Of a stretch of DNA of 64,000 bases, positions 11,090-23,500 are shown in pieces; within the stretch, counting starts at the first letter, position 1; every line of letters begins with the position of its first letter. The position numbers and the translations under genes are program-made. Origin of the DNA: Athripsodes cinereus (taxonomy: Eukaryota > Arthropoda > Insecta > Trichoptera > Leptoceridae); NCBI GenBank assembly GCA_947579605.1, contig OX388317.1, forward strand, positions 26,121,384-26,185,383. Reading direction: 5' to 3'. Under the pieces are notes generated by a model that had not been told where the DNA came from, made no database searches, and saw only the letters and a program-made list of their open reading frames with translations.

Positions 11090-11257
11090 ATATGATGAAC
11101 GACATCAAAATAGCCAGCAACTTCAGCTTCTATGACGAGGCTTTTATGTGGCGGAACCGCCATCATCTGGAATCCACTCCCCGAGGACCTTAAAAGAGTC
11201 AACCATATTTTTTTCAACAACGTTCTTTCTTTCACGTTCTTTCTTAAACGAAGCTAA
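11090..11257 (+). pseudogene. CR1/jockey-like LINE ORF2 C-terminus
   Basis: The frame ending at 11257 gives TAIIWNPLPEDLKRVNHIFF followed by an Arg/Lys end. This is the familiar (L)WN.LP.DL..v....F...L C-terminus of arthropod CR1/jockey-type ORF2. Upstream the frame is broken. Confidence 0.6.
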
Positions 11258-11814
11258 AAAAATCATTCGTCCATTCATTCAATAATTCACTAATTATAAC
11301 AAGAGTAAAAATATCGAGATGTTATACCTTTATACTTTGAATTATAAGATACACCAAAAATTATACGTGTTTTTATCAAAAACATCAATGAAGGGTTACT
11401 CTGTAACATCATTCTAATAATAATAATATAATTCATCCCCTGTATGGGTAATTGCAGCGGAGGTAGTCAGCGATAACACCCCCTAATGAGTGATTCGCTG
11501 TAAAGCATCCGCATGATAAGATCTTCCCCTCTCTGTAGGTACATGTTATAATATTATTTAAGTAACTTTCTGTTCTATGTCTTTTCATAATTTTCCCATT
11601 CATTTGTACAGAATCATTGCATTGATCTTATCAGAGAACATTAGTATAATTACGTTTTAATTAATTACTCGAGATTATTTTGATGCTGGGTCGGGACGAT
11701 AGAACTTTGGCGCGAAAAAAGTATACCTATATTAATTCCAAAAAAGAATATATTATTTGATATAAATAACAACATGAATAGAAATTTACAATTATTCCAT
11801 GTTGTAGGTTCTGT

Positions 11815-11985
11815 GACACATAAGGATCGGTGATTAATTGTGTCGGTGCACACCTAGTAGAATTCCACAATTAGGTAAATTAAAACAAGTTCTACTTTTT
11901 ACTACAGATTATAGATCTGAGAGAGAAATCATTATATTAATAATAACCTGATAAGTCAAAAGATGTCACGATCAATAATATATAT
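11815..11985 (-). repeat. Family A foldback fragment, minus strand
   Basis: TGTGTCGGTGCACACC and TAGTAGAATTCCACAATTAG are the reverse complement of the family A tail, followed by a diverged arm. Confidence 0.45.
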
Positions 11986-12004
11986 ATAGTAGATAGAAAC
12001 AGAG

Positions 12005-12115
12005 AAAAGATAAGACATGTGGGGGAGCTGTTTCGGGTCGCGCAAGATAGAGAAGCCTTCGCCAGAGTGATTGCCAACATCGGGGGGACATGATACGGCA
12101 CGAGAAGAAGAAGAA
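12005..12115 (+). pseudogene. LINE fragment (VAQDREAFARV type)
   Basis: Translation gives ELFRVAQDREAFARVIANIG followed by a stop and an AGAAGAAGAAG tail. This is a typical C-terminus of an arthropod endonuclease/reverse-transcriptase LINE, 5' truncated. Confidence 0.6.
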
Positions 12116-12194
12116 AGAAACACTAGTCTCAATTTACCTAATTAGGGACAGTGATCCTGGCTACCATTGTAATTATGGTAATTCCACTCGAAAT

Positions 12195-12250
12195 ACTATC
12201 ATGAACTTCCACCAAAGGCAACTATCAGTAAATAATGTTAACATCTACAA
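12195..12250 (+). repeat. Family B 3'-tail-like fragment
   Basis: CATGAACTTCCACCAA followed by CAACTATCAGTAAATAATG resembles the conserved 3' tail of the family B hammerhead elements at 23690 and 44560. Confidence 0.35.
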
Positions 12251-12299
12251 AGCGAGAATCGTACCCCTAGAAATGATTCTGGGTATGACTGTCGACACT

Positions 12300-13135
12300 C
12301 CTCGACCCATCTAATTTGGGGTAGTGTTTCTAAATGCCACGATTGCTGCATACTTTAAGGTATTCGTGGATGTGTGGGTCTCAAGGAGGAATCTGCTACG
12401 TTAGCCGGGTCTTCCGCCCACTGACATTGTAAGGTCAGAAATGCTGATACTGGCTAAGTGGTACTTTTTGACATGAGAGACTTTAAAGAATTGTCACTTA
12501 TCATTAGCTCAAACGGATAAATAGGAATCCTTGGACTCCTGAAGTATCCGAGAAAAGAAGTTATTTCAACATAATAACATCTACAGCGAAAGCTTTTTTC
12601 ATTAAATACAAATAAAATTCTTCACTTATTAAGCGAGACACAACACTTATGTTAAAATTTAACAAAACTTTCTTGTGATATCGGTTGTAAAACAGCTTCC
12701 GATAGAATATACCTAAAAGCAATATGCTTTGTTCCAGAAGTGTAAATGGGATATTGTATAAAAGGGACAAGATATGAATCAACAAATCATAAAACACTAA
12801 TAATCCCATGATTTGAACTAAACATCCCTTCAAGGGGAAGCAGGAAGCCTCCTCAGCTAATATCCAAAGATATCATCTCAGAATTAAATCATAAATAATT
12901 CTGCTATGAACGTACACTGTGACTCAAAAAAATATTACAAATATACATTTATTTTAATACGATGCATATTTAAAAAAAATAAAACATTGATCTTGTATTA
13001 TGGGAACTAACACGACTATACATATATATACAAAGCACTAAATATAAATACCAACAATATACGTCATGTAACAAGTTACACAGATTGAGCTAGTCCCAAA
13101 CTTAGAAATAAATATTACCTAAATATTTAATGACT
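12300..13135. other. No gene seen
   Basis: Mostly unassigned AT-rich DNA. The stretch around 12340-12560 is more balanced in base composition but has no supportable exon. Confidence 0.5.
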
Positions 13136-13144
13136 ACCAAAGCG

Positions 13145-13290
13145 ACGATACCATCATCGCATACCATCACAGTAAACAGTAAACAAAATGTTATAAACAT
13201 GCAAATCGTCCTTTCCATGCCAATAAAAGTCAAACATTCAGAATAAATAGCATACCGCATCATACAAATCAAAATCATACAAGCCCTGAC
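13145..13290 (-). repeat. R1 retroposon fragment
   Basis: ACCATCATCGCATACCATCA, GTCCTTTCCATGCCAATAAA and a CATACCGCATC-like end. Confidence 0.45.
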
Positions 13291-13902
13291 CCAAAATCAT
13301 AACCGGGTGGTAAAAAATGTTCACAAATTATTCAATCGAATGTATTTTTTTGGCCACCTTACACCTACAATGGCAATATATATAAGATCAGAGTTGCCAG
13401 ATAAGGAATGATGCGTGCTGCAAGTAATAAAATCGCCCTCTGTACGTGTTATGCAGAGGGTAGTTCTATTGTTAAAGTACTCTGATGTTCTGGTACAGCC
13501 CCTAATATGTTCTAATCATCTGGTTGTATCTAGTATACCTACTGTTTTGTTCTTTGCATGATGCTTTGCACTTTGAAACATTTTTCTATGAAACTTTAAG
13601 AAGCGAATGAAGAATGAATGAATCAATCTATTTGGCAGAGCTAGCGTTATTTCTTGTATGGTAAGCAGAGAGGAATAAAATGGAGAGGATCTGAGAGGAG
13701 CGTTAAGGGCGATGATAATGATGTAATGAAAAGTAAACAAGTAATAATAATAAAGTAATATAATAAATAATTAAGTTGTTTATTTGCTTATAATAAAACC
13801 TTTTAATTTTAATTACCATTAATTTGTACCTGTTTGCACTGTACAAAATCATGTAAGAATATACGAGTATATATTTATATTTCGAGAACAAAATTTTGTA
13901 TT

Positions 13903-13990
13903 AGGTTAGTTTGAAAAAGACATAACATGTGGAAACCTGGTCACTAAATAAAAGTACATCGTAAAACTCTACAAAGTTTTTTGTTTTTAT
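13903..13990 (+). ncRNA. Hammerhead-like motif, family C (single arm)
   Basis: The plus strand reads TTAGT (stem I), TTGAAAA in place of CUGANGA, stem II GACAT-AAC-ATGT, GAAA, stem III CCTGG, TC, then ACTAA, which pairs with TTAGT. The downstream AAAACTCTACAAAGTTTT matches the outer arm of the copy at 17320. The core variant TTGAAAA recurs in other family C copies. Confidence 0.5.
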
Positions 13991-14734
13991 TTACATTAAA
14001 AAAGTAATAAAATGTTTTGACGTTTGCATCAATATCTCCATTCATCGGTAAGTTTGGAGTTTGCTTAGTTCAGATCATATGGAACTAATTGCAATATATA
14101 TGTAATTCTCTAGATATAAAATTTAATTGCAATTTATATGTAATTCTCTCTATACAAAGCTGGCATGTTTGTAAATCCATTATCAAAAGATGACTCAGCC
14201 AGAACCCTCAATAATTTAGCATCATTTAATAGAGGTTGTATGTAACGATTTTCTTAGGATGTTTTTGTAGGTAGGTAAAGCACCCCCTCGTACACGAGGC
14301 AATTAAAATAAAACCGTGATGGATTGACCGCAGGTAATAAACTCACCCTACTTCCTACCATCTCCGCACACACTCCCATCCTTCCTGCTGCTACCACCTC
14401 ACCACAAACCACCCCCTTCTACGTTGTATCATCCCTTTGTTCTAGAATTATCTAAACGCGTTTGTTTTTCTTTCATGCACGACTTTAAAATATCCTTTTT
14501 ATATCTAGCATGTTAATTACCATTCTATAGTCTATATTTATGGAACAGAGAAAACATTTTGTGCAAATATATTTTCTTAACGCTTTGTTAAATTTATTAA
14601 GTTTGGATAACTTCATAAATTTGTTAAATAATTAAATAATTTTATTAATGTTTTTTTTTCAAACTTGTGTAATTATGTGAAAAATGAAGGTAACTATATA
14701 TCTAACACTAAGATAATTACCACAACTATACCAA

Positions 14735-14935
14735 TACGGCATATTCTACAAATGGGGTAGCCAGCAGACCAGCTGCATATAATAACCATGCATCATTTCT
14801 CCTTTGTGCTAAAAAAAAATAAGTCATTCAAGATTGCTTAAATCCTCATGGCTGAATTTTTAGATGTAACATCTGACTTCTACAGAATACTCGAAAACCT
14901 GCGAAAATTTCACACATTTAGAGAAAAACAAAAAT
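14735..14935 (-). repeat. R1 retroposon copy
   Basis: ACGGCATATTCTACAAATGG, CAGACCAGCTGCATATAATA, CTCCTTTGTGCT and CTCGAAAACCTGCG. It is followed by an S1-like SINE body fragment at 14955-15015 and a second R1 piece at 15020-15175. Confidence 0.6.
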
Positions 14936-15639
14936 AACCTGCGTTTGCAATAGAACCAAATACACCCCAAACTTTTTCACAGTAAGCAATTTTATGCTTG
15001 TGTTACGAAGATGAAGTGGAATGGGTGGCAAATCTTTCCACTGAATTATTTAATATGTAAAATGTCTTCATTTTGTCGAACACCTGTCTATTATAAAACA
15101 TTCGGAAATTTACGGAAAAAAGTGGGAGACCAATTCTATGCCAGGTGCTCCAGGATTAGGTTCTCAGCAGCTGACATCTCATATTCACAACCCTACAAAT
15201 CATTCCGACTCTTCAAATATTTGTAGAGAATAGTTCTAGTGGTTGGAATTATAAAAAATAAACCATCTTTTAAATACATATTTCAGTGCTCAATAATGGC
15301 TTTACTTAACCATCTGTTTTTAGAAGTAAACTATAATATTCGCATACTCTCTATGTGTCCCTTAAAGGAGTGTTAGAGGGCGATAAAATAGACCTTAAAT
15401 ACAATATTGTGTTGCAAGGATATTTATCAGGATATACTGCATGTCCCCATATTATTTCTTTCTGGTCAATTTGTTCGATTGACTGGAAGAAGTGGCAGAC
15501 AATTAATCATTCCACACCCCTTGCAAACTATTCACATGGTGTACGTAAACGATCTTAGGATAAAGATATCAACTCATGGGTGAAGCGTGCCGAGTTGGAA
15601 GAAATCGTTAAGGACGAGTATATCTGTACTCAGTTACAT

Positions 15640-16110
15640 AGTAAATGTGAATAGTTTCGTCACAGCATTGTACATCTTCACCTGAATTTCAGACAGAGCA
15701 CTGGCACAGAGAGGTTAACAGGATTTTAAGAATAATGATTTAAAAAAAATTGATGTATATATCTACTGTGACTATTGGGTTTTTGTTCGGTTTGGCTGTT
15801 GGGTCGCCTCTCTGACATATTCTGTTTTTTCATTCATCTGGCTCTTTCGTTGACTCAATTGCGAGCTCGCTCACTGACTCACTCCCTCATGACATACATA
15901 ACTTATTTTAACTATCTGCACAGACTGACATACTGATTCACTTGTTGTTTATTTTTGTTATTGTCTAACATGATAAGTTTTTTGTTTCTTTGCCACAACA
16001 CAGCCTTATGGATAGTGTGGCTGTCATATTCTTATGCATACTTTAATGTCTTTTATTTGTAAATTTATGTAATTGTGAACAATATTATTTCAGTAAAGAA
16101 TTATTATTAT
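15640..16110 (+). repeat. Probable LINE 3'-UTR with AATTATTATTATT tail
   Basis: A long open-free stretch with CTCACTGACTCACTCCC-type words, ending CAGTAAAGAATTATTATTAT. This is the kind of short-motif tail seen on the other LINEs here. Assignment rests mainly on the tail. Confidence 0.35.
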
Positions 16111-16139
16111 TCGTGAAAATAAGAAGTTTACAAAATTAT

Positions 16140-16325
16140 CAATCAATATGCGCAGTTCGAAACGTTCGCAGCCTCTTTCACAATACACCGTTCCTATGAC
16201 AACGATATCAGAACGCAAGGAATGTCGTGGAAAGAGGTGACGCAATTGGCATAGAGACGCTCTGAATGGAGGAGGCTGGTGAGAGGAGCGTTGAGGGCGA
16301 TGATGATGATGATGATGATGATGCG
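16140..16325 (+). pseudogene. LINE fragment ending in (GAT)n
   Basis: Translation yields GMSWKEVTQLA and RSEWRRLVRGALRA before a GATGAT tail. A related fragment (GMSWEEVTQSLRR) is at 53570-53650. It is a 5'-truncated LINE remnant. Confidence 0.6.
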
Positions 16326-16434
16326 CAGTTCGTACAGAAGTAGTGTATACATGAAGTTATATTTTACCTATATTATAAAAAAAACTAAAATATTCATTCA
16401 ATTCAAGATTTGTCTATGTATATTTTTTATTTAT

Positions 16435-16615
16435 GTAAACATGTAAAAGGCTTATTGCCGTATATGTTTGGGTAAATTGGAAGGGATCGCGCCTATGCGA
16501 TAAACTCGCCCTCTATATATTGATTGTATTTAATTTGAATGTATGCCTTCAATGAAATTGTATGTAATCAACGTACAGAAAAGAATGAATAAATAAATAA
16601 ACAAATAAAATAAAT
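16435..16615 (+). repeat. LINE 3' tail (GATAAACTCGCCC family)
   Basis: TGTAAAAGGCTTATTGCCG, then GGGATCGCGCC, GCGATAAACTCGCCCTC and TTCAATGAAATTGTATGTA, ending GAATGAATAAATAAATAAA. A second copy lies at 20660-20795. Confidence 0.65.
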
Positions 16616-17319
16616 GTCGAAATCTCTCATAAGTGATGATAAACAATTATTTACTTTCTACAAGATGCTCTAAAACTTACAGAAGAAAGTGGAAGACCAA
16701 TTTAGCCGGAACCTTCATGGAAGTTAATTTATGCATGATATATTATAGGTAGCTTTTTAAAATCACACTCCTTTGATAGTACTATGTGACACGAAATGGA
16801 AGGTTTGATCTTAGATAGAGCTTAAAAGCGGTACTATGTAAGTGTGTACTTATGTTAATAAAACTTTTGCTTTCTGATCTTTGCTTCATTTGTATTCATA
16901 ATGTGATTCTCCCATCTCCTCATTCCTCGTTAGGATTAGGATAAAAATGTTGAATCTGTACGTGCCATGTCCTGAAAGAAGGAATCTCTACGTGACGTCT
17001 CAGCAGAGAACTGATTCTAGAATAATTCAAGATCTCAATGTTGATCTTAAGGGAGACAGAGTGCATGGATTACTATCGAATCTCTCCGGAATTACCTAGT
17101 TTTATCATTTGACATGTACAACTAAATGTGATTCAGGCGGTTACGATATTTCTGGCTATGTCATGCTTGAAAAATGGCCATGATAGACAAAAAACCAAAA
17201 AGAGCACCACATATTTTTCTCGCAGAAGTTTTCGATGCCATAAAAGTCGCTCTTTATTAAAGCACAATAATATTATCATCATCGTTTTCTTTTACTGTTT
17301 ATTTTGTACAACTCCATAA

Positions 17320-17460
17320 TTTAAGGTAAATTAAACAAAAAAACTTTGTAAAGTTTTACGATGTAGGATGTATTTTAGTGACCAGATTTCGACATGTTAT
17401 GTCTTTGTCAAACTCGAACATGTCGAAACCTGGTCACTAAAATAAAAGTACATAATTCAA
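17320..17460 (+). mobile_element. Hammerhead foldback element, family C
   Basis: The left arm (GTAAAGTTTTACGATGTAGG... CCAGATTTCGACATG) and right arm (CATGTCGAAACCTGGTCACT) are complementary. The right-arm core has GAAA, stem III CCTGG, TC and ACTAAAATA; the left arm in reverse reads TTGACAA, stem II GACAT/ATGTC, GAAA and TCTGGTC. Its right end is interrupted by the LINE insertion at 17461. Confidence 0.6.
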
Positions 17461-18118
17461 GTAAGTGAGTATGTATATTTGGGAAGTATGTTTACGAGGG
17501 ATGGAAGATGCGATAGGGACATTGAAAGAAGGAAAGTGGCCGGTGCTAGAGTAAACGGTGCACCTCGACCCATTGTCAGCAATGACAATGTGTCGAACAT
17601 GGCTAAAATGCTGGTGCACAATACCATTCTGGTACCGTCACTTACGTATGCAAGCGAGACATGGACGTGGTTGAAGAAGGACGAAAGTGGAATAAATGCA
17701 GTAGAGATGCGATCGTTGAGAAGAATGGTTGGTAAAACGCTGCGTGATAGAGTGAAGAATGAGGATATTAGAAGAATGAGCGGATGCAAGAAGACTGTTG
17801 TGGACAGAATGCGTGTAAATAAATTGAGATGGTTTGGTCATGTGGAACGAATGAAAGAGGAAATAATGACAAAGAGGATATACTTATCTGAAAGAAAGGG
17901 TGTGAGGAAACGCGGGCGTCCGAGAACCACGTGGCTTGATCACGTGGACCAAATTCTCAAGGACGGCCGCGTGTTGAGTAAGAGGAACCGACGTGCGTGT
18001 ATGAGGAACTATATGAATGTGGAGGAAGCGAAGGAAGTGTGTAAAGATAGATCTGTTTGGCGTTCCGTTCTCTCTGCCTACCCCACTTGGGACACGGCGT
18101 GAGGGTATAGTATAGTAT
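17461..18118 (+). mobile_element. 5'-truncated LINE with 14-bp target duplication
   Basis: The insertion is bounded by a perfect direct repeat AGTACATAATTCAA (17447-17460 and 18119-18132). It encodes the C-terminal part of a reverse transcriptase, open from the truncation point (SEYVYLGSMFTRDGRCDRD...) to the stop at 18100-18102. Recognisable pieces include VPSLTYASETWTW, VNKLRWFGHVERM and the end RSVWRSVLSAYPT. The catalytic palm upstream is lost. The tail is a short TATAG repeat. An intact 200-codon frame and perfect target duplication imply a young insertion. Related fragments are at 3955, 7040, 39096, 56590 and 63360. Confidence 0.85.
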
Positions 18119-18132
18119 AGTACATAATTCAA

Positions 18133-19020
18133 ATAACATAAAAAAATGTTAGGCTTTTGATAAGTTTGTTTCCTCTTCATATTTCAAAGCGGGACAGTTA
18201 AATACAAAACGATAATAGGAGTGTACGCTATTTATCAAAGCAATATTTCATCTCAAGACTGTTCATACATACCTAGTATTTCGAATTATAGTCAGGGTGA
18301 AAATGTACCCACAAATGTATGAAATATTATTATTGGTTTCCACTCCATTAGATTTGGCCCATCTGTTAGCACCATTGCAAAACCTGCCTTCTTTATAGTG
18401 TCTACAGAATGTTCATCTTTCTATTATATAAATACATAGATACATACAGGCATACTCGGAGAAAGAGAAAAATACTAATCATATTACAACTTCACCCTCA
18501 TAGAGATATTAGTATTTTTTTACTTTATGTCTTAATTATTCCCATCATTAACGACGATTTAGCCTTTTATATTTAAGATAATTATATTGACATTACAATG
18601 TGTTTGGTCGCAAAATTTGATTGTCGCATTTACAATTTTGCTTTTGAATTTCTGTTCTAGTCTATACTATATTATAAGTAGATGTTTGGTAATGGTATTT
18701 TGTGCATTATCTATAACATAATACAATTTTATCACTGTTAGTTTTTGATAAAAAATTAATACTTAAATATATTGTAACGGTATCATACTACGATAAGATA
18801 CTAAAATTATCAATTGAATTTATAGCTATCAGTTAAGTGGTCAAATACTGTCTTGTTTATATCAAATATGCAGTTTAGATTACGAAATTATTACATTTTA
18901 TCAGAGATAGTATTGAAAATAGCAGCATTTATGTACGAGAGGTTTATAATTATTATTATCATTATCATAGAAAAAGTACACAGATTTTGACTTGAAGAAT
19001 GAATGAATATGTAATGCAAT
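18133..19020. other. No gene seen
   Basis: AT-rich intergenic sequence. No exon, tail or inverted repeat could be supported. Confidence 0.6.
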
Positions 19021-19021
19021 A

Positions 19022-19195
19022 ATGAGAAGGATTGTTAATCATACTTTTGAACCACTCTAGATAAATCATTCCAATTGATCACACTCACCAATAGTCAACC
19101 TATTTCAAAAAGTATTAATTAGGTAGGTATGTTGTATATAACACATATACATATGTGAACTTTCTTTGCGATTGCATGACACAGAGTTTCGACGT
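19022..19195 (-). repeat. Dispersed repeat, inverted partner of 32955-33150
   Basis: About 170 bp including TTGATCACACTCACC, ATAGTCAACCTATTTCAAAA, TAGGTAGGTATGTTGTATA and ACACAGAGTTTCGACG. It matches 32955-33150 in reverse complement with only scattered differences. The family is unknown. Confidence 0.7.
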
Positions 19196-19759
19196 TTATA
19201 AATTTTCATATTTATTATATAAATAGAAGACAAGCCATAAATATGTATTTATTTTATTTATGTTTGAGTTGGCCACCCGATATATTGTAATATAAATAGT
19301 CATAAACTCTTGAAACCGTAATATAGTGAGGGTGAAAGAAGGTTGACAAATATAATATTTTATAATATTAGGGGTTGAAAGTTGTCTGCAGAAGCTATGT
19401 GTATGAAATATAAAGAAGGGATGGTTATGATCATAATGATGCTTGTTACAATATTATGATTATTGCAGGGTGCGGGTGGCAAGAGGGATGAAAACTATAA
19501 AATATTTTGCGAGGATATAATATTTGAGGATATAATATTTGTAAATTTAACACATGAAACTATCATAGCTTAGAAAAGAAAATGTCACCTCATTCGATAG
19601 TACTTCGGATAATACTTAAACCCACAATCCATCCTTTTAGCAAAGTATGCCATGCCCAATATTTCTATACATGATGTTGTCATTGGGTTTATAAGGGAGA
19701 ATATTGAAGCCTTCAACATTTCGCTAGGTAGCTTATTTGGAAAAAGCACACCTCTTGAA

Positions 19760-19910
19760 AAGCTTAGGTTCGGGTTCAAATCTCGTCCGGTGTACTACCG
19801 AATAAGGCGACATTGTCTCTTCTAAGCCATTCATGTTGAATTGACATATTTTGTGAATTTTGTTTGAACAATAAACTATTTCATAAGGTCACATCTTATG
19901 TTAATTTTAC
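19760..19910 (+). repeat. SINE-like repeat with GGTTCAAAT box
   Basis: GGGTTCAAATCTCGTCCGG, CCGAATAAGGCGACATTG and TCTTCTAAGCC. Related copies are at 44635-44725 (plus) and, reversed, at 19565-19600 and 20055-20100. The GGTTCAAATC word is B-box-like. Confidence 0.5.
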
Positions 19911-19924
19911 ATATGAATCTATCA

Positions 19925-20065
19925 TACAGGAGGTGAATGGAGAGAGTTTTAAAGGAGGGCTGAAGACACACCTTTTTGCTGGGAGTTGATGGATACGAGA
20001 TACGGCGCCCTTGAGGTCATGTTATGAGTAAACGGCGCTTTACAAATTGTCAAAAGGCTTAGAAA
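19925..20065 (+). pseudogene. LINE ORF2 C-terminal fragment and 3' end
   Basis: Translation gives ESFKGGLKTHLFAGS then a stop. The following ACGGCGCCCTTGAGGTCATG and ACGGCGCTTTACAAATTGTC are a LINE 3'-UTR also found at 29785-29840. Confidence 0.55.
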
Positions 20066-20659
20066 AGACAACGTCACCTGATTCGGTAGTTGCTCAGATT
20101 TGACAAAGGTTGGACCAATCACACCTAATGAAAAAGATGAGTTGTGGGTTTATATTCCTTCTGGCGAGCTACCAAATTAGAAAACATTGTTTTTTTTAAG
20201 TTTCGCATAATATTTTCATGATTTAAATGTAAAATACCAACATTATTAAAAAGCACCCGAACGACTGTCATCTTTTTCAGAAAATGTCTAATACCTAATG
20301 TTTAATGAATACGTGCCTTTCACAGTACACTCGAAAACATACAGAAAAGAGAGGTTAACCTTTTTATTCCGTAGAGTCTATGGTCTCAGAAAACATCAAT
20401 CTTATACACATTATTGATTCAGTTGTAAAACTTCATATTATTAGATACTTATGGAAATAAAAAAGAAACAAAAGTTTTGAGTTTTACTGTATTTAATAAT
20501 AGGTGTAGTTACGACTTACAAAGTCATTAACTCCTGTTCAAAAGAGCTTGACAAAACATTTTATCAAAATTTCAAAAATGCCAAGGAAAACTTACTAAGT
20601 TGTTGCAAAACGTTTTTTAGGAGGATGAATGAATTTAAAATGTACGTAAATCTATATCG

Positions 20660-20795
20660 AAGACATGTACATTTGGGTTAGTTGGAAGAGATAGCGCCTT
20701 TGTGATAAACTCGCCCTCCGATTGTATTTCACTAGAATGTATACCTTCAATGAAATTGTATGTAGTCAATGTATTGTAAAGAATGAATAAATAAA
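20660..20795 (+). repeat. LINE 3' tail (GATAAACTCGCCC family)
   Basis: GGGTTAGTTGGAAGAGATAG, GTGATAAACTCGCCCTCCG, ACCTTCAATGAAATTGTATG and AAGAATGAATAAATAAATAA. Other diverged copies are at 26040-26110 and 59305-59420. Confidence 0.65.
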
Positions 20796-20911
20796 TAATA
20801 CTTAACTGTGGTACATGTTTGTGGATGACAGCAGAGTTATGAAGACTTATTTTTGTTTTTGTAAACCATATTTATAGTTGTTGTCTGTTTTGTACTTTTT
20901 ACCAATAATTT

Positions 20912-21087
20912 TTTTTTTTTTAAGATATATCTGGGTTTGTTATAAACCCAAATACAACCTTATACACCTTTCACACTAAGCTAAAAGCTTGTGCCTTGAA
21001 AGGGGAGTTTGCCGGCACCTGGGATCGAACCACGGACCCCTTGTTCTGAAGGCCGAGACTCTACCTCCAGGCTACCGACGAACTCTA
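20912..21087 (-). mobile_element. tRNA-derived SINE S1, minus strand
   Basis: On the minus strand the head GTCGGTAGCCTGGAGGTAGA (A-box) is followed by GGTTCGATCCCAGGTGCCGG (B-box), AAACTCCCCTTTCAAGGCAC and a TTTGGGTTTATAAC body. The poly(A) tail appears as a T-run at 20912-20923. The head abuts the Tigger end at 21101. Confidence 0.8.
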
Positions 21088-21301
21088 ATAAAAATAAATA
21101 CAGTAGAAGTCCATTAGTCCGGCATCCAATAGTCCGGAATGCCCGATAGTCCGGCATCGCTCCGGAGAATTGTAAAAATTTTTGTTTTTTCCAAAAGTAT
21201 GTCTTTAGCAAATAAAAACGCTCGAGAGCTATTCGGAAGTTTTCGGGATAGTTCGGGATCATCCGGAACCGCTCGGTATTATTGTAAATATTGTATTAAA
21301 C

Positions 21302-21460
21302 CCTCAGCCTACTCAAAATCTTGAAGAAAGTGACTCAGATGCCGAAACGAAAGAAAAGGAAAAAATCAGCTGGACAGCAGCTGCAGAATCACTAAATAAG
21401 TTTATCTCTTTTGCTGAGGCTAGTACTAGCTACAGTGCTTCAGAAATTATTGATTTCTAA
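21302..21460 (+). pseudogene. Tigger-like transposase C-terminal fragment
   Basis: The frame contains NLEESDSDAETKEKEKISW, then TAAAESLNKFISFAEAS and ends at a TAA at 21458-21460. The acidic linker followed by a SLNKFISFAE-type segment resembles the extreme C-terminus of Tigger/jerky-type transposases. The DNA-binding and DDE domains are absent. Confidence 0.6.
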
Positions 21461-21566
21461 ATCATTAGAAATAATTTTTTTAAACTAAACACCAAAAGTC
21501 AAGAAAACAAAAAGCCATTCATGACTTTTTTAAATCTAAGTGAAATATGTTTTACAATACGTGTAC

Positions 21567-23413
21567 CAGTGGCGTGCCTTCCATACATGCAAATAAGCAA
21601 AGCATGCCCAAGGAATAAATCTATAATTATCGAAAGAAGTTTCTAAAAAAACGACGAAGTAAGTTTAAATTGATTTAAATTCACCGCCAAACGATAGCAA
21701 ATCTTTTGCAATCTTCAGGTCAATAGCTAACATAGACAAATTTATGTGACCTCTAATGCACCCATAAAGCAAATTAACCTTGATTTAAATTTCGCGCAAA
21801 ATGTCCGCAAACCTTTGCAAACTTCAGTTCAATGGTTACCATAGATACATTAGTAGATATGACTCCCAAAAATAGTTCTGTTTCGTTGCATTATATGAAG
21901 CTTCTATGTTCTCTGTCACACGCAGGGAAAGTACGTTAGTAATAATATTATTTTTTAACACAAATACAAGTCTACATGCATGTGAAGTGGTACAATATTA
22001 TATGGGGTCTAGAAGCTTGCTTTTCGGAAAGGGTTGTATGTATTAGTGCATACTGCATAAGACAGTAATATTATATTTTATTAATGTGTATTGGGCTTCG
22101 GTTGTGTCATTTTTAATAAATTATTTTTGATGAATTGAAGTTGTTCATTTTGAAAATTCGTCTAATAGCGGCAAAATGAAAGGTGTTTATTGAGATACCA
22201 CATTCATGTTAACGCGATATAATATTGAGGTTCAATTTCATTCAATTAGAGGATGCAGATGAAAATCTTGATACTTTTTATATATTTGTCATTACTTAAA
22301 AATTTATTTATATCTTACTTACGTAGGTGTTGTCATTAGTTGTAATATTATTTAATATTTTTCATAACTCAATTCATTTCTTTAATTCTTTTTATATGTG
22401 ATGTTTAATCAATAAGCAGAATTTCTTATAAAATCAAAGACCTACTCTAAAATATTTTATTCGTTCTAGTGAGCGCACAAAAAATTAAGATAATAATTAT
22501 TATTAATTTTATTTCAACACAAACACAAAAAAAATCCATCTATCTCCAAATGTATTGTTTTTTTTTTGGGTTTTAATTTATTTTCAAATTTGCATCTGAT
22601 TGTTGATATTTTTTTTATATATAAGTTTACTATAAATTAGACTTTTTTTGGATAGTATTATTTTCCAATTAAAATTAATTGGAAAATAATACTATCTCAA
22701 AAAAATTAACAAATGTTAATTTTTTTTCTTAACATATTGGTATTTAATAAAAATTGGTAACTTGAAGTTAACAATTATAAATGTGTGTGGTGTATAATTT
22801 TATGATTATAATTATGATACTATTCCACTTTATTTCTTAGAAATACTGTAACAATCTCTAGATATTTTTCTCTAATCCAAACATTTGTAAAATTGTATGT
22901 GTTTCGGATAGTAGAAGTTTAAAATTTATAATGAAAAATAGTATTAAGTACCATAATTAACTCGATTGCGGGTGCCTTGCCTTATGGAAAGAAGGTATTC
23001 AGTTTCAAAAGATAAGGTACATTTAGAGATGCTTTTGATTATATTCAATAGTTATATTTGTTATTTGATTTTTTTTTACAATGAGAATTTCTTAACAAAG
23101 GGACTTTCACCCTTTATAGCTCTTCTTTGGAGTAGGTATAGGGTAGAAATAAGCCTCCCCCGTTCAACGTGATTCTGCGCAAATTGAGTAACTTTTTTTC
23201 ATATAATGATATTTATATTGTTCAAATGTTGGTGTCATTAAAACGGTATATTGTAAAAGAGGGTCATCCAAACTATCTGGATGATTGTGGACAGAAAGTA
23301 AGTTTTGGCCAACAATTGGTTTCTAACATAGGTAGGTACATATTATAATAAATTCTACCTACTGCACCTACACAAACCGCATGCCCTATACCAAAAGTCT
23401 AGTCCCGCCACTG
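21567..23413. mobile_element. Nested hAT element with perfect 8-bp target duplication
   Basis: ACGTGTAC occurs directly before (21559-21566) and directly after (23414-23421) the element. The termini are CAGTGGCG and CGCCACTG. These are the hallmarks of hAT transposons. The 1.85-kb interior encodes no recognisable transposase, so this is a nonautonomous or gutted copy. It contains a 45-bp perfect hairpin at 22651-22695. Confidence 0.85.
22651..22695. repeat. Short perfect hairpin inside the hAT element
   Basis: GATAGTATTATTTTCCAATT and its exact complement are separated by a few A/T bases. It could be a tiny MITE or an internal structure of the hAT element. Confidence 0.7.
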
Positions 23414-23500
23414 ACGTGTACATACATTTTATGAAATGTAAAATAAACTTTGTGGTATGCACACTGTACTTGTAGTTTAATTTATTATTAACCTAATTGT

